64,000 nt of DNA, taken from assembly GCA_039804165.1 (NCBI GenBank), contig JBDRZZ010000003.1:1-64000 (forward strand). The letters run 5' to 3'. Every line of letters begins with the position of its first letter. The first letter of the stretch is position 1. A program made the translations under genes and the position numbers. The DNA comes from a candidate division WOR-3 bacterium. GTDB taxonomy: Bacteria > Hydrothermota > UBA3072. Under the pieces are notes generated by a model. The model saw nothing but the letters and a program-made list of their open reading frames with translations, did not search any database and was not told the origin of the DNA. Shown here one piece after another: positions 24,256 through 36,913 of this stretch.

Positions 24256-25497
24256 ATGCATCGTGTTGCTGTAACAGGGTTAGGGGTTATCTCCCCTGTG
24301 GGGATTGGAATACAAAAATTTTGGGACTCCCTTAAGGAGGGAAGAAGTGGTATTTCAAGGATCACTAAGTTTGATCCCTCTCCTTTTAAATGTCAAATTG
24401 CAGGGGAAGTGAAAGATTTCAACCCCGAAGGAAAGTTGGATCCAAAAGAAATTAGAAGGTTTGATCTTTTTACTCAATATGCTCTATATACTGCGATTGA
24501 AGCGATTGAAAATAGTGGTTTGGTTCTTGAGGATTTAGATAAAAATAGGGTTGGAGTTATTTATGGCTCTGGTATTGGGGGAGAAAATATATGGGAGGAA
24601 GAGCATAAGAAGTTAATAGAGAAAGGTCCAGATAGAATAAGCCCTTTCTTTATCCCTGCTTTAATAATAAATATGGCAGCTGGGTTGATTGCAATGAAAT
24701 TTGGTTTTAAAGGTGTGAATTATGGGGTTGTTTCTGCTTGTGCATCTTCTGGGCATGCAATTGGAGAGGCTTTTAGAAAGGTTCGCTCTGGAGAGATGGA
24801 TGTAGTGATCACAGGGGGAAGTGAAGCCCCGATTGGTCCTCTTGCTTTGGCGGGTTTTTCTGCAGCAAGGAGTCTTTCTACAAGAAATGATGACCCCGAA
24901 AGAGCCTCAAGACCATTTGATAAGAATAGAGATGGTTTTGTTATGTCTGAAGGAGCAGGAACTTTAGTTCTTGAGAATTTTGAACATGCGAAGAAAAGGG
25001 GTGCCTCTATATATGCAGAAATTGTAGGCTATGGGGCTACTGATGATGCTTTCCATATTACTGCTCCTGATGAGACTGGAGGTCCTCAAGCAATGGCTAT
25101 GGAGAGGGCTCTTGAGGATGGAGGAATTAGAAAAGAAGAGATTGATTATATAAATGCTCATGGGACTTCAACTTTGTTAAATGATAAAACAGAAACGAAA
25201 GCTATAAAAAGAGTTTTTGGAGAAAGGGCTTATGAAATAAAAATTTCTTCCACTAAATCGATGGTAGGGCACTTACTTGGAGCAGCTTCAGCCATAGAAG
25301 CAATTGCTACCATTCTTAGTTTAAAGGAAGGGATTATCACCCCTACAATTAATTATGAATTTCCTGATGAGGAGTGTGATCTTGATTACACTCCAAATAA
25401 AGCTTTTAAAAAAGAGATTAAATATGCCCTTTCTAATTCTTTTGGTTTTGGAGGGCATAATGTAACGCTTGCTTTTAAGAAAGTTGAGGAGTCATAA
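24256..25497 (+). CDS. fabF: 3-oxoacyl-ACP synthase II
   Basis: A 413-residue condensing enzyme. Active-site Cys in [10 protein letters not shown], His in [11 protein letters not shown] and His in [13 protein letters not shown] form the KAS II triad. No fabH or fabB is nearby, so FabF may carry most elongation encoded here. The stop abuts the start of etfB, whose GGAG lies inside the end of fabF. Confidence 0.96.
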   Translation: MHRVAVTGLGVISPVGIGIQKFWDSLKEGRSGISRITKFDPSPFKCQIAGEVKDFNPEGKLDPKEIRRFDLFTQYALYTAIEAIENSGLVLEDLDKNRVGVIYGSGIGGENIWEEEHKKLIEKGPDRISPFFIPALIINMAAGLIAMKFGFKGVNYGVVSACASSGHAIGEAFRKVRSGEMDVVITGGSEAPIGPLALAGFSAARSLSTRNDDPERASRPFDKNRDGFVMSEGAGTLVLENFEHAKKRGASIYAEIVGYGATDDAFHITAPDETGGPQAMAMERALEDGGIRKEEIDYINAHGTSTLLNDKTETKAIKRVFGERAYEIKISSTKSMVGHLLGAASAIEAIATILSLKEGIITPTINYEFPDEECDLDYTPNKAFKKEIKYALSNSFGFGGHNVTLAFKKVEES

Positions 25498-26286
25498 ATG
25501 AGAATAATCGTTTGCATTAAGCAGGTTCCAGATCCAGAACAGGCAAAAATGGACGAGAAAACTGGAACAGTTGTCCGCGAAGGCGTGGAACTTATGGTAA
25601 ATCCTTTTGATCTATATGCTGTGGAGGAAGGGTTAAGGATAAAAGAAAAAATGGGAGGGGAAGTTATTGCAATTTCAATGGGACCTCCTCAGGCTGAAGA
25701 AGCATTAAGAGAAGTGATAGGAATGGGAGTTGATGAGGGGATCTTGTTAACCTCCCCTCTTTTTGCAGGGGCTGATACTTGGGCGACTTCTTATACTCTT
25801 GCGAAAGCTTGTGAAAAAATAGGGAATTTTGATCTCATAATTTGTGGGAAGCAAGCAATTGATGGAGATACAGCTCAAGTTGGGCCAGGGATTGCAGCTC
25901 AACTGAAAATTCCACAAATAACTTTTGTAAGAAAAATAAACGAGATTTCAAAGGAGAGAATTAGAGCAGAGAGACTAGTTGAGGGGGGGTATGAGATTGT
26001 TTCTTCCTCTTTGCCTATTTTAATTACTGTAGTAAAAGAAATAAACGAGCCGAGATTACCCACTTTAAGAGGGAGAATAAAAGCAAAAAATGCTGTAATT
26101 AAGAGATGGACTCCTGAAGATATTGGAGCAGAAGAAGAAAAGATAGGGACAAAAGGTTCTCCTACTAAGGTGGTTGAAATTTTTACCCCTCTACTTTCGA
26201 AAGGTGGAAAGATTTTTTATTCTAACCAGATAGAAGAAGCAGTTTCTGAAATAATAAAGAAACAAAAGGAAATGGGACTAATTTAA
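25498..26286 (+). CDS. etfB: electron transfer flavoprotein beta subunit
   Basis: A 262-residue EtfB. IIVCIKQVPDPEQ at the N terminus, NPFDLYAVEEGLRIKE, the CGKQAIDGDTAQVGPGIA signature and the LPTLRGRIKAK segment match the family. It forms a heterodimer with the ferredoxin-fused EtfA one base downstream, carrying FAD and possibly a second FAD. No acyl-CoA dehydrogenase partner is in the window. Confidence 0.95.
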   Translation: MRIIVCIKQVPDPEQAKMDEKTGTVVREGVELMVNPFDLYAVEEGLRIKEKMGGEVIAISMGPPQAEEALREVIGMGVDEGILLTSPLFAGADTWATSYTLAKACEKIGNFDLIICGKQAIDGDTAQVGPGIAAQLKIPQITFVRKINEISKERIRAERLVEGGYEIVSSSLPILITVVKEINEPRLPTLRGRIKAKNAVIKRWTPEDIGAEEEKIGTKGSPTKVVEIFTPLLSKGGKIFYSNQIEEAVSEIIKKQKEMGLI

Positions 26287-26287
26287 G

Positions 26288-27517
26288 ATGGGGATAAAAA
26301 TTACTAAAGAGAAATGCACTGGTTGTGGAATTTGTTTTAAGGTTTGTAAATATGGTGCTGTTAGGATTATAGAAGACCCTCATTTATTAGAAAACGGGAA
26401 AGAAGTTAAAAAACTTGGAATAATTGAGCTTGAGAAATGTACTCTCTGTGGAGAATGCGTAAAACCTTGCCCTACCAGTGCGATCCAAATAGAACGTGAA
26501 GCTTCTGAATTTAAAGAAAAAGAAGAATATCGCGATGTTATGATTTTTGCAGAGCAGAGAAGAGATCAACTTGAAAGTGCTGCTTTTGAATTATTAGGGA
26601 AAGGGAGAGAGCTTGCAGATAAGCTTGGAGTAAAACTTTATGCACTTCTTGTTGGGGAAAATCCATTTAACAAACCTCAAGAACTAATAAGAGGAGGTGC
26701 AGATGTAGTAATTGTTGTATCTCATCCCTCTCTGTTTCATTTTTTGGCAGAGTCTTACACAAATGTTTTAGTGGATGTTATTGAGAAATATAAACCTTCT
26801 ATATTTCTTGCCCCTTCAACAACCCAAGGGAGATCTCTTCTTTCAAGAGTTGCCTCCATTATTCACACAGGGTTAACAGCGGATTGTACTGGGCTTGATG
26901 TTGATTCGGAAGGGAATTTAATTCAAACTCGTCCCGCCTTTGGTGGTTCTATTATGGCGAGGATTTTAACTCCTGAAAAAAGACCTCAAATGGCTACGGT
27001 TCGACCTAAAGTGTTTAAACCTCTTTCTCCTGATCCCGAAAGGAAAGGAGAAATTATTGAAGAAAAAATTTCTGAAGAAAAATTAAAAAGTCCTACCATG
27101 TTTGAAGAATGGATTGAAGATACTACTTCTAATATTTCGGTAGAAGATGCCGATATAATTATTTCTGGGGGTAGAGGTCTTGGATGCAAGGAGAATTTTA
27201 AGCTACTCTTTGAACTTGCAGATCTTTTAGGAGGAGCAGTTGGGGCTTCGAGACCAACAGTGGATGAGGGTTGGATACCATACTCTCATCAGGTTGGACA
27301 AACAGGGAAAACAGTTGGCCCTAAAATGTACATTGCTGTGGGGATTAGTGGAGCAATTCAACATCTTGAAGGGATGCGGGGCTCAGACTTTATTGTGGCG
27401 ATAAACAAAGACCCGGAGGCTCCTATTTTTAAAATCGCAGATATTGGGATTGTAGGAGACCTTTTTGAAGTTCTCCCTGTTTTCAAAGAAAAGCTTAAAG
27501 AGGCTTTAAGTGGCTGA
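26288..27517 (+). CDS. etfA: electron transfer flavoprotein alpha subunit with N-terminal 2[4Fe-4S] domain
   Basis: A 409-residue EtfA that begins with a bacterial-type ferredoxin domain (about 1-65): [11 protein letters not shown] and [11 protein letters not shown]. The EtfA N-terminal domain follows (about 80-260) and then the FAD-binding domain with [44 protein letters not shown] and NKDPEAPIF. Ferredoxin-fused EtfA is common in anaerobes and in some bifurcating Etf complexes. It ends overlapping gyrA by 8 bases. Confidence 0.95.
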   Translation: MGIKITKEKCTGCGICFKVCKYGAVRIIEDPHLLENGKEVKKLGIIELEKCTLCGECVKPCPTSAIQIEREASEFKEKEEYRDVMIFAEQRRDQLESAAFELLGKGRELADKLGVKLYALLVGENPFNKPQELIRGGADVVIVVSHPSLFHFLAESYTNVLVDVIEKYKPSIFLAPSTTQGRSLLSRVASIIHTGLTADCTGLDVDSEGNLIQTRPAFGGSIMARILTPEKRPQMATVRPKVFKPLSPDPERKGEIIEEKISEEKLKSPTMFEEWIEDTTSNISVEDADIIISGGRGLGCKENFKLLFELADLLGGAVGASRPTVDEGWIPYSHQVGQTGKTVGPKMYIAVGISGAIQHLEGMRGSDFIVAINKDPEAPIFKIADIGIVGDLFEVLPVFKEKLKEALSG

Positions 27518-29917
27518 AAGAATTAAAGAGAGTTCCATTATAGAAGAGTTAGAAAAATCATATCTTGACTATTCAATGAGTGTTATTGTAGGGAGAGCCC
27601 TCCCTGATGTGAGAGATGGGTTAAAACCTGTCCATAGGAGAATTTTATACGCAATGAGAAACCTTGGTCTCTCTTCTACTTCTCCTTTTAAAAAATCAGC
27701 TACAGTGGTTGGAGAAGTTCTTGGGAAATATCATCCTCATGGAGATATGGCTGTGTATGACGCTCTTGTCCGAATGGCCCAGGATTTTTCTCTTCGTTAT
27801 CCTCTAATTGATGGGCAAGGTAATTTTGGTTCCATTGATGGAGATAATGCTGCAGCTTATCGTTATACAGAAGCTAGACTCTCGAAAATAGCAGAACTGA
27901 TGCTTGAAGATATTGATAAAAACACTGTGGACTTTGTTCCAAATTTTGATGCTTCTCTTTTAGAGCCTACTGTTCTCCCTTCGGCTTTCCCAAATTTATT
28001 AGTGAATGGTTCTAGTGGAATAGCTGTTGGGATGGCTACAAATATTCCTCCTCATAATTTAGGAGAAGTTTGTGATGGAGTTATTGCCCTTATTGAGAAT
28101 CCTGAACTTGAAGTAGCAGATTTAATGAAATGGATCAAAGGGCCTGATTTCCCTACAAGGGGTGTAATAGTTGGGGAGGAAGGGCTAAAGAAAGCTTATA
28201 AAACAGGTGAAGGGAAGATTTTGGTTCAGGCAAAGTTTCATGTTGAATTAGAATCTCACGGAAGGGAAAAAATAATAATAACAGAAATTCCTTACCAAAT
28301 AAATAAGGAAACTTTACTAGAGCAAATTGCTGAAGCTGTTAACAAGGGAAAAATTGATGGAATTGCAGGATTGCGAGATGAGTCAGACCAGAATGGGATT
28401 AGAGTTGTTTTACTCTTAAAGAAAAACGCTGATTCTAAGACCGTTTTAAGGAGGCTTTTAAAATACTCTGATTTAAGAAAAACTTTTGGGATAATTCTAC
28501 TTGCAATAGTTAACGGTGTTCCTAAGAAGTTAAGCTTGAAACAAATGATTCAACTTTATATAGAGCATAGGAGAACTGTTGTTAGAAGGAGATGTGAATT
28601 TGATCTTGATAAGGCAGAAAAGAGAGCGCACATTCTTGAGGGTCTTTTAAAGGCTCTTGATAAAATAGATGAAATTATTGAAACGATAAAGAAATCCAAG
28701 GATAGAGAAAAGGCAAAAGAAAATTTAATGAGAATGTTTGAGTTTAGTGGAGAGCAGGCGGAAGCCATCTTAGATATGAGACTTGCCCGCTTAACTTCTC
28801 TTGAAAGAGATAAACTATTAGAAGAATATGAAGAAAAAATAAAATTAATTGAAAAACTAAAGAGTATTTTGGCTTCTCCTAAAAGATTAGATTTAGAGAT
28901 AATTGAAGAACTCAAAAAAGTAAAAGAAGAATTTGGAGATCCAAGGAGGACTGAGATAATAGGAGCTGCAGAGGAGCATTCTGAAAGAGATTTTGTAAAA
29001 GAAGAAGATGTTGTAATTACTTTTACACATAAAGGTTTTGTAAAAAGGATGCCTTTATACACCTATAGGCAGCAAGGAAGGGGAGGGGTTGGAATAATAG
29101 GGGCATCTGTAGGAGATTCAGATTATGTGACTTCTATTTTGGTTGAGTCAACCCATGCTGAGTTGCTACTTTTCACTAATGTAGGGAGATGTTATCCTCT
29201 AAAAGCGTATGAAATTCCTGAAGCAGCGCGGCTCTCACGAGGTGTTTCTCTTGCGAGGATGTTAAATCTTGAACCTACTGAGATACCAATGGCTGTTGTA
29301 AGTCTTAAGGATGCAGGAGAAGGAGAGAATGTAGTTCTTGTTACAAAAAATGGAGTTATAAAGAAAGTGAAGCTATCTGAGTTTGCTAATGCTCACTCAG
29401 GAGGAATAATAGCCCAAAGATTAAGAGAAGGGGATGAGTTATTAACCGCAGAAAGAGTAAGAGAGGGTAACAAGATTTTACTCGCTTCAAGTGATGGGCA
29501 AGTAATCAAGTTTGATGAAAGCCTAATAAGAGAAATGGGAAGAGTGGCTCAAGGGGTAACTGGGATGAGTATTAAGGAGGGAGAAAGCGTTGTTTCTTGT
29601 GTTATAGCTACTAAGGAGACAAAATATCTTTTCTTTGTTTCGGATGATGGATATGGTAAGAGAGTGGATATTTCAGAGTTTAGAGAAACTAATAGAGGTG
29701 GTAAAGGAGTTATGGGTATAAAATTAACAAAAGGGAGGAAGTTACAAAGGATGGTGGGTTTAAAAGGAGAAGAAGATTTAATCATTGTAACTGAAACAGG
29801 CAAAATTATAAGAGTTCAATCTAAAGAGATTAGCAAGCAACGTCGCGGAAGTAGGGGAGTTAAGGTTGTCTCTATTAAAGGGGAAGATCGGGTAACAGAC
29901 GTTGCATTAGTTTCAGA

Positions 29918-29921
<4 letters not shown>
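27510..29921 (+). CDS. gyrA: DNA gyrase subunit A (GTG start)
   Basis: An 803-residue type IIA topoisomerase subunit. The winged-helix part has [37 protein letters not shown] and the catalytic Tyr in RYTEARL. The tail is a six-bladed propeller with repeated RGG motifs; QGRGGVG at about residue 515 resembles the GyrA box (QRRGG[KR]G) rather than matching it. The position of E. coli Ser83 is Met. gyrB is not in the window. The start is GTG at 27510, within the end of etfA. ParC is a weaker alternative. Confidence 0.92.
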
Positions 29922-31877
<1,956 letters not shown>

Positions 31878-31896
31878 CGTAAGAAAAAATAAGCTC

Positions 31897-31924
31897 TTGA
31901 CGTTTTAAAAAATTTTTATATATT
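31897..31924 (+). promoter_or_regulatory. promoter of the polyamine operon
   Basis: TTGACG at 31897-31902 (preceded by GCTC), spacer 16, TATATT at 31919-31924. The ATG at 31936 is 11 bases beyond the -10 and has no Shine-Dalgarno, so the leader is at most a few bases. Confidence 0.55.
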
Positions 31925-31935
31925 AAAAATTCAAG

Positions 31936-32979
31936 ATGAAAAAGAAAGATTACTTGAGCAAAAAGGTAGAGCACATAGATATAAAGGAATTTAATACAAT
32001 TCCTATTATTGAGCAATTTGAGAAGATGGCTTTTCAAGCAAGGAATCTGGCAAGAGCTGCTAAGATTTACGACAAAATGCTTTTGGACGAGGATTGCACA
32101 ATAATATTGTGCCTTGCTGGTTCTCTTTTCAGCGCCGGACTCCGCAAGGTTGTTTATGATATGATAGAGAATAACATGGTTGATCTTATAGTGTCAAGTG
32201 GTGCAATTATAGTAGATCAGGATTTCTTTGAAGCGCTTGGTTTTAGACACTATCAAGGCACACCTAGGGTAGATGATGAGGAATTGTTAAAATTAATGAT
32301 TGACAGAATATATGATACATATATAGATGAAGAGGAACTTAGAGTTTGTGATATGACAATAGCTAAGATAGCTGATGCCTTAGAACCTCTTCCTTATTCT
32401 TCAAGAGAGTTTATTAAATTTATGGGACAGTATTTAGAGGAAAGGAACATAGGGCAAGATTCTGTTGTTAGAATAGCTTATCAAAAAGCTCTACCAATTT
32501 TTGTCCCCGCTTTTTCTGACTCAAGTGCTGGTTTTGGGCTTGTCTATCACCAATGGAAAAGAGGGAATAAACCAAAGGTTTCTATTGATTCTGCAAAAGA
32601 TTTCTTAGAACTCACAAAGATAAAAGTGCATTCTAAGGATACAGGACTACTTATGATTGGTGGAGGTGTGCCGAAGAACTTTGCCCAAGATGTTACTGTT
32701 GCTAGTGACATTCTTGGGGAAAAAGTCAATATGCATAAATATGCGATTCAAATCACAGTGGCTGATGAGAGAGATGGAGGGCTTTCAGGTTCAACTCTAA
32801 AAGAGGCCCATTCTTGGGGAAAGGTGGATGACGATTTTGAACAAATGGTTTTTTCTGAAGCTACAATTGCTTTCCCTTTATTGGTAAGTTATGCTTATCA
32901 TAAAGGGAGTTGGGAAAATAGAAAAGAGAAAAGACTAAATAATTTACTTGACAAAAAGGAGGGGAAGGTAAAAAAATGA
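31936..32979 (+). CDS. deoxyhypusine synthase-like protein (probable homospermidine/polyamine synthase)
   Basis: A 347-residue DHS-family NAD enzyme. It has the N-terminal [24 protein letters not shown], and the active-site Lys in KEAHSWGKV, matching the EAVSWGK catalytic Lys of human DHS. Bacteria lack eIF5A, so bacterial members usually transfer the aminobutyl group between polyamines, giving homospermidine from putrescine. The next two genes produce putrescine from arginine, which supports that role (inference). The stop overlaps the next ATG (ATGA). Confidence 0.88.
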   Translation: MKKKDYLSKKVEHIDIKEFNTIPIIEQFEKMAFQARNLARAAKIYDKMLLDEDCTIILCLAGSLFSAGLRKVVYDMIENNMVDLIVSSGAIIVDQDFFEALGFRHYQGTPRVDDEELLKLMIDRIYDTYIDEEELRVCDMTIAKIADALEPLPYSSREFIKFMGQYLEERNIGQDSVVRIAYQKALPIFVPAFSDSSAGFGLVYHQWKRGNKPKVSIDSAKDFLELTKIKVHSKDTGLLMIGGGVPKNFAQDVTVASDILGEKVNMHKYAIQITVADERDGGLSGSTLKEAHSWGKVDDDFEQMVFSEATIAFPLLVSYAYHKGSWENRKEKRLNNLLDKKEGKVKK

Positions 32980-33524
32980 CGCCAAAGGAGGTGTTTTATA
33001 CTAAAGGGGTAGGTGTTCATAAAGATAAACTTGCATCTTTTGAGTTAGCTTTGAGAAACGCAGGAATAGAAAAATGTAATTTAGTAAATGTTTCCAGTAT
33101 TTTACCACCCAACTGTAGAAGATTGTCAAGAGAAGAGGGACTCAAAAAATTAAAACCCGGAGAAATAACTTTTGTTGTTATGGCAAGAAATGCTACAAAT
33201 GAGCCAAACAGACTAATTTCTTCCGCTATTGGAGTTGCGATACCAAAAGATAAAAATAATTATGGATACCTAGCAGAACATCACGCTTTTGGAGAGACAG
33301 CGAAGAAGAGTGGTGAATATGCAGAGGATCTTGCTGCTTCAATGCTTGCTTCAACTCTTGGTATTCCTTTTGATCCTGATCAGGCTTGGGACGAAAGAAA
33401 ACAAGTTTATAAGGCAAGTGGGCATATTTTCAAAACTTGGAATATCTGCCAATCTGCTGAAGGGAATAAAGATGGGCTTTGGACCACAGTTCTTGCTGCT
33501 GCGGTCTTCATTGTAGATGATTAA
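32976..33524 (+). CDS. pdaD: pyruvoyl-dependent arginine decarboxylase
   Basis: A 182-residue proenzyme that self-cleaves to form a pyruvoyl cofactor and decarboxylates arginine to agmatine. The cleavage site is the Ser-Ser in [16 protein letters not shown] and the HHAFGET segment are conserved in this group. It starts at ATGA overlapping the DHS-like stop, after a strong AAAGGAGGGG, and overlaps agmatinase by 8 bases. Confidence 0.94.
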   Translation: MTPKEVFYTKGVGVHKDKLASFELALRNAGIEKCNLVNVSSILPPNCRRLSREEGLKKLKPGEITFVVMARNATNEPNRLISSAIGVAIPKDKNNYGYLAEHHAFGETAKKSGEYAEDLAASMLASTLGIPFDPDQAWDERKQVYKASGHIFKTWNICQSAEGNKDGLWTTVLAAAVFIVDD

Positions 33525-34377
33525 AACAGTTCTATATAACTTTGGCGGTCTAAAAGAAAGATACTTGGATTACGAGAAAGCAAAAATTGTTGTCTTACCA
33601 GTCCCTTTTGATAAGACGAGTTCTTGGGTGAAAGGGTCTGATAAAGGCCCAAAAGCAATAATTGAAGCCTCTATGAATATGGAACTTTATGATATAGAGA
33701 CTGATTCAGAAGTTTATAAACAGGGAATATTTACCGCAGAGGAAATCATTACTTTAGACTCTCAGGAGATGATAAATAGTGTATATAATAAGGTGAAAGA
33801 ACTTTTGAAGGATAAAAAATTTGTAGTAGTTCTTGGGGGAGAGCATACAGTGGCTCTCCCTTCAATAAAAGCGCACAATGAAGTCTATGAAAATCTTACG
33901 ATTCTTTATTTGGATGCACATTCTGACGCAAGAGAATCGTATCTTGGTAATAAGTATAGTCATGCGTGTGTAATAGCAAGAATAAAAGAGATAACAGATA
34001 AGTTTGTTTTGGTAGGGGTAAGAAGTATGAGTTCCTCCGAAATAGATAAAGTAAATAAAGATAAAATTTTTTTTGCAGAGGATATCCACAACACTACTAA
34101 CTGGATGAAAGAAGTAATTGGAAAGCTTACAAGAAATGTTTATATTTCTATAGACTTGGATGTTTTTGATCCTTCTGTCTTGCCTTCTACAGGAACACCA
34201 GAACCTGGAGGATTAGACTGGTATACTGTGATGAAGTTTTTAAAAGAGGTATGTGGGAATAAAAATATTGTGGGTTTTGATGTGGTTGAACTTTGTCCTA
34301 ATCAAAATAAAGCTTCTGATTTCGTTGCAGCAAAGTTAATATATAAACTTCTGAGCTATAAGTTCTGTAAAGTTTAA
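33517..34377 (+). CDS. speB: agmatinase
   Basis: A 286-residue manganese ureohydrolase converting agmatine to putrescine and urea. Metal ligands: His in GGEHTVAL, Asp residues in [10 protein letters not shown], and [10 protein letters not shown]. This makes the operon a complete arginine-to-putrescine-to-larger-polyamine route. Last gene of the operon. Confidence 0.94.
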   Translation: MIKTVLYNFGGLKERYLDYEKAKIVVLPVPFDKTSSWVKGSDKGPKAIIEASMNMELYDIETDSEVYKQGIFTAEEIITLDSQEMINSVYNKVKELLKDKKFVVVLGGEHTVALPSIKAHNEVYENLTILYLDAHSDARESYLGNKYSHACVIARIKEITDKFVLVGVRSMSSSEIDKVNKDKIFFAEDIHNTTNWMKEVIGKLTRNVYISIDLDVFDPSVLPSTGTPEPGGLDWYTVMKFLKEVCGNKNIVGFDVVELCPNQNKASDFVAAKLIYKLLSYKFCKV

Positions 34378-34455
34378 GGAAGTCTTACTTCTAAAAAGCT
34401 GATTCTTAATTTCTTATTAAAGGGTTTTAAGAAATTCTTTAAGAGCTCCTTTCTC

Positions 34456-34484
34456 TTGACAGTTTAAAATTGGATGGATATATT
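34456..34484 (+). promoter_or_regulatory. tRNA-Leu(CAG) promoter
   Basis: TTGACA at 34456-34461 (preceded by CTC), spacer 17, TATATT at 34479-34484, 22 bases before the tRNA. No other promoter is seen before hypF. Confidence 0.7.
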
Positions 34485-34506
34485 TTTCAATAAAGATAAT
34501 TTTTTT

Positions 34507-34589
34507 GCGGAAGTGGCGGAACTGGTAGACGCGCTGGATTCAGGGTCCAGTGGTTTTTTACCGTAGGGGTTCGAATCCCCTCTTCCGCA
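34507..34589 (+). tRNA. tRNA-Leu, anticodon CAG
   Basis: The acceptor arm GCGGAAG (34507-34513) pairs with CTTCCGC (34582-34588), followed by discriminator A. The anticodon stem CTGGA/TCCAG with loop TTCAGGG gives CAG (codon CUG). The long variable arm and TTCGAAT T-loop are those of a class II tRNA. CCA is not encoded. hypF begins 23 bases downstream. Confidence 0.96.
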
Positions 34590-34612
34590 TTTTAAATTGA
34601 TTTCTCGCAAAA

Positions 34613-36901
34613 ATGAAAAAGATTAGGAGAAAAATAGAAATTAGAGGTATTGTCCAAGGGGTTGGCTTTCGCCCTGCTGTATATAGGCTTGCAAAAAAGC
34701 ATAATATAAAAGGGATTATTTTTAATAATACTAAAGGAGTTGTGTTAGATTTGGAAGCTTCCTCAGAAGAGCTTAATGCTTTCTTGAAAGATCTTAGAAG
34801 AAATCCTCCTCCTCTTTCAAGAATAGATAGCGTTAGCTTTGAAGAACTTCCATTAAAAAAATACTTAGACTTTGAAATAATAGAGAGTAAAGAAGAGGAA
34901 GAAAAAATCACTTTGGTTTCCCCTGATATTGCTATTTGTAATGATTGCGAAAGAGAAATTCTTGATCCCAAGGATAGAAGGTATTTATATCCTTTTATAA
35001 ATTGCACAAACTGTGGACCTCGTTTTACAATAACAAAAAGTCTTCCCTATGATAGAAAAAATACAACCATGAATAAATTCAAAATGTGTGAAAGATGTGA
35101 AGAGGAATACAATGACCCTGAGGATAGAAGATTTCACGCTCAACCAAATGCCTGTGGGGATTGTGGACCCTCTCTTAAGCTTCTTATGTCTAATGGAGAA
35201 GAAATAAAAGAAGACCCTATCTCTAAAACAATAGAACTTTTGAGAGAAGGTAAAATTGTGGCAATTAAAGGGCTTGGAGGATTTCATCTTGCATGTAATG
35301 CTAAAGATAAAAAAGCGATTAAGATTTTGAGGGAGAGAAAAAGAAGACCATATAAACCTTTTGCTCTAATGGCAAAAGATATCTGCATTATAGAAAAATT
35401 TGCTTTTGTTTCTAATATAGAAAAAGAGCTATTAGAGAGTCCTGAGGCTCCTATTGTTCTCCTTAAAAAGAAAGAAAACTCTTTATTGCCAGAAGAAATA
35501 GCTCCCTTAAATAATTTTCTTGGTTTTATGCTCCCCTACACTCCTTTGCATTTTATTCTTTTTCAAAAGTCTCCTCTTATGGAAGTTCTTGTAATGACCT
35601 CAGGTAATAAGGAAGATGAACCAATAGCTTTTGATAACGAGGAAGCAATTAAAAGGCTTAGAGATATTGCAGATTATTTTCTTATCCATAATAGGGATAT
35701 ATGGATTCAGGTAGATGATTCAATTTGTAAGGTGATTGAGAAGGAACCTCTTATAATACGACGCTCAAGAGGTTATGCTCCAGCTCCTATTAAAAGCCCT
35801 TTTGAAAGCAAAAAAAGAATTATTGGTTTTGGAGCACATAAGCATAATACCTTTTCTATTTCAAGAGGAGATGAAATTTTTATAAGTCATTATGTAGGAG
35901 AGACAGATAATGTTGAAACAATAAAAGCATTTGAAAGAGGTATTAATCATTTTATTGATTTTTTTGATCTTCAACCGGATGTGGCAGTTGTGGATCTTCA
36001 TCCTAATTATGAAGCTACAAAATTTGGTAGAAAATGGGCAGAAGAAAACAAAAAACCCATAATAGAGGTTCAACATCACCACGCTCATATTGCTTCTTGC
36101 CTTTTAGATAATAAAGTCCAAGAAAAAGTAATTGGAATTGCTTGGGATGGGACAGGATATGGAACAGATGGAAAAATTTGGGGGGGAGAATTTTTGATAG
36201 CAGATTTTACTTCTTATGAAAGGAGAGCTCATTTGAAATATATCCCTCTTCCGGGTGGAGAATTTGCAATAAAAGAACCTTGGAGGATGGGAGTTACTTA
36301 TTTATATAAAACTTTTGGTGATGATTTCTTCAATTTAAATATAGAATTTGTAAAAAAGCTTGATAGAGAAAAGTGCAGATTTATAAAAAAGATGATCGAT
36401 AGAAAATTAAATACCCCTGAGACTTCTTCTATTGGAAGATTGTTTGACGCTGTTTCGGCAATAATAGGGATAAGAGATTTTATCACTTATCAAGGGCAGG
36501 CAGCAATTGAGCTTGAGATGATTGCTAATGAGGAAGAGGAAAACGAATATGCAATCAATATAGAAAAAGAAGGGAATTTTTATATAATAGATCCATTGCC
36601 CATTATAAGGGGGATTGTAGAAGACATTATTAGAAAAATATCCCCAAATTTAATTTCTTCAAGATTCCATCAAAGTTTAGTAAAAATGATTTTGAAGGTT
36701 TCTATTTTACTTAGAGAAGAAACTGGCATAAATAAAGTATGTCTTTCTGGTGGAGTTTTTCAAAACACGGTCTTAAGAGGAAGAGTAACTAAAGAATTAA
36801 AGAGAGAAGGATTTGAAGTTTTTAATCACCGGGAAATACCCCCAAATGACGGCGGAATTTCTTCAGGGCAGGCAATAATTGGGATGAAACTTTTTTCTTG
36901 A
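34613..36901 (+). CDS. hypF: [NiFe] hydrogenase maturation carbamoyltransferase HypF
   Basis: A 762-residue enzyme that makes the cyanide ligand precursor for the NiFe site. In order: acylphosphatase domain (about 1-90, [10 protein letters not shown]), two zinc fingers (CNDCERE...CTNCGP and CERCEEE...CGDCGP, about 108-185), YrdC-like domain (about 200-390), Kae1-like domain with HHHAHIASCLL and WDGTGYGTDG. All parts are complete. No other hyp or hydrogenase gene is here. It has no own promoter or ribosome site and may be read through from the tRNA. Confidence 0.96.
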   Translation: MKKIRRKIEIRGIVQGVGFRPAVYRLAKKHNIKGIIFNNTKGVVLDLEASSEELNAFLKDLRRNPPPLSRIDSVSFEELPLKKYLDFEIIESKEEEEKITLVSPDIAICNDCEREILDPKDRRYLYPFINCTNCGPRFTITKSLPYDRKNTTMNKFKMCERCEEEYNDPEDRRFHAQPNACGDCGPSLKLLMSNGEEIKEDPISKTIELLREGKIVAIKGLGGFHLACNAKDKKAIKILRERKRRPYKPFALMAKDICIIEKFAFVSNIEKELLESPEAPIVLLKKKENSLLPEEIAPLNNFLGFMLPYTPLHFILFQKSPLMEVLVMTSGNKEDEPIAFDNEEAIKRLRDIADYFLIHNRDIWIQVDDSICKVIEKEPLIIRRSRGYAPAPIKSPFESKKRIIGFGAHKHNTFSISRGDEIFISHYVGETDNVETIKAFERGINHFIDFFDLQPDVAVVDLHPNYEATKFGRKWAEENKKPIIEVQHHHAHIASCLLDNKVQEKVIGIAWDGTGYGTDGKIWGGEFLIADFTSYERRAHLKYIPLPGGEFAIKEPWRMGVTYLYKTFGDDFFNLNIEFVKKLDREKCRFIKKMIDRKLNTPETSSIGRLFDAVSAIIGIRDFITYQGQAAIELEMIANEEEENEYAINIEKEGNFYIIDPLPIIRGIVEDIIRKISPNLISSRFHQSLVKMILKVSILLREETGINKVCLSGGVFQNTVLRGRVTKELKREGFEVFNHREIPPNDGGISSGQAIIGMKLFS

Positions 36902-36913
36902 AAATTTTTATAT

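Noticed and set aside
34378-34455. Possible terminator after speB
   Set aside because: Small AT-rich dyads (GAAGTCTTACTTC and AAGAAATTCTT) occur, but there is no stable stem followed by a U run.
34558-35007. Minus-strand frame opposite hypF
   Set aside because: It covers the tRNA and the conserved acylphosphatase and zinc-finger region of hypF; shadow frame.
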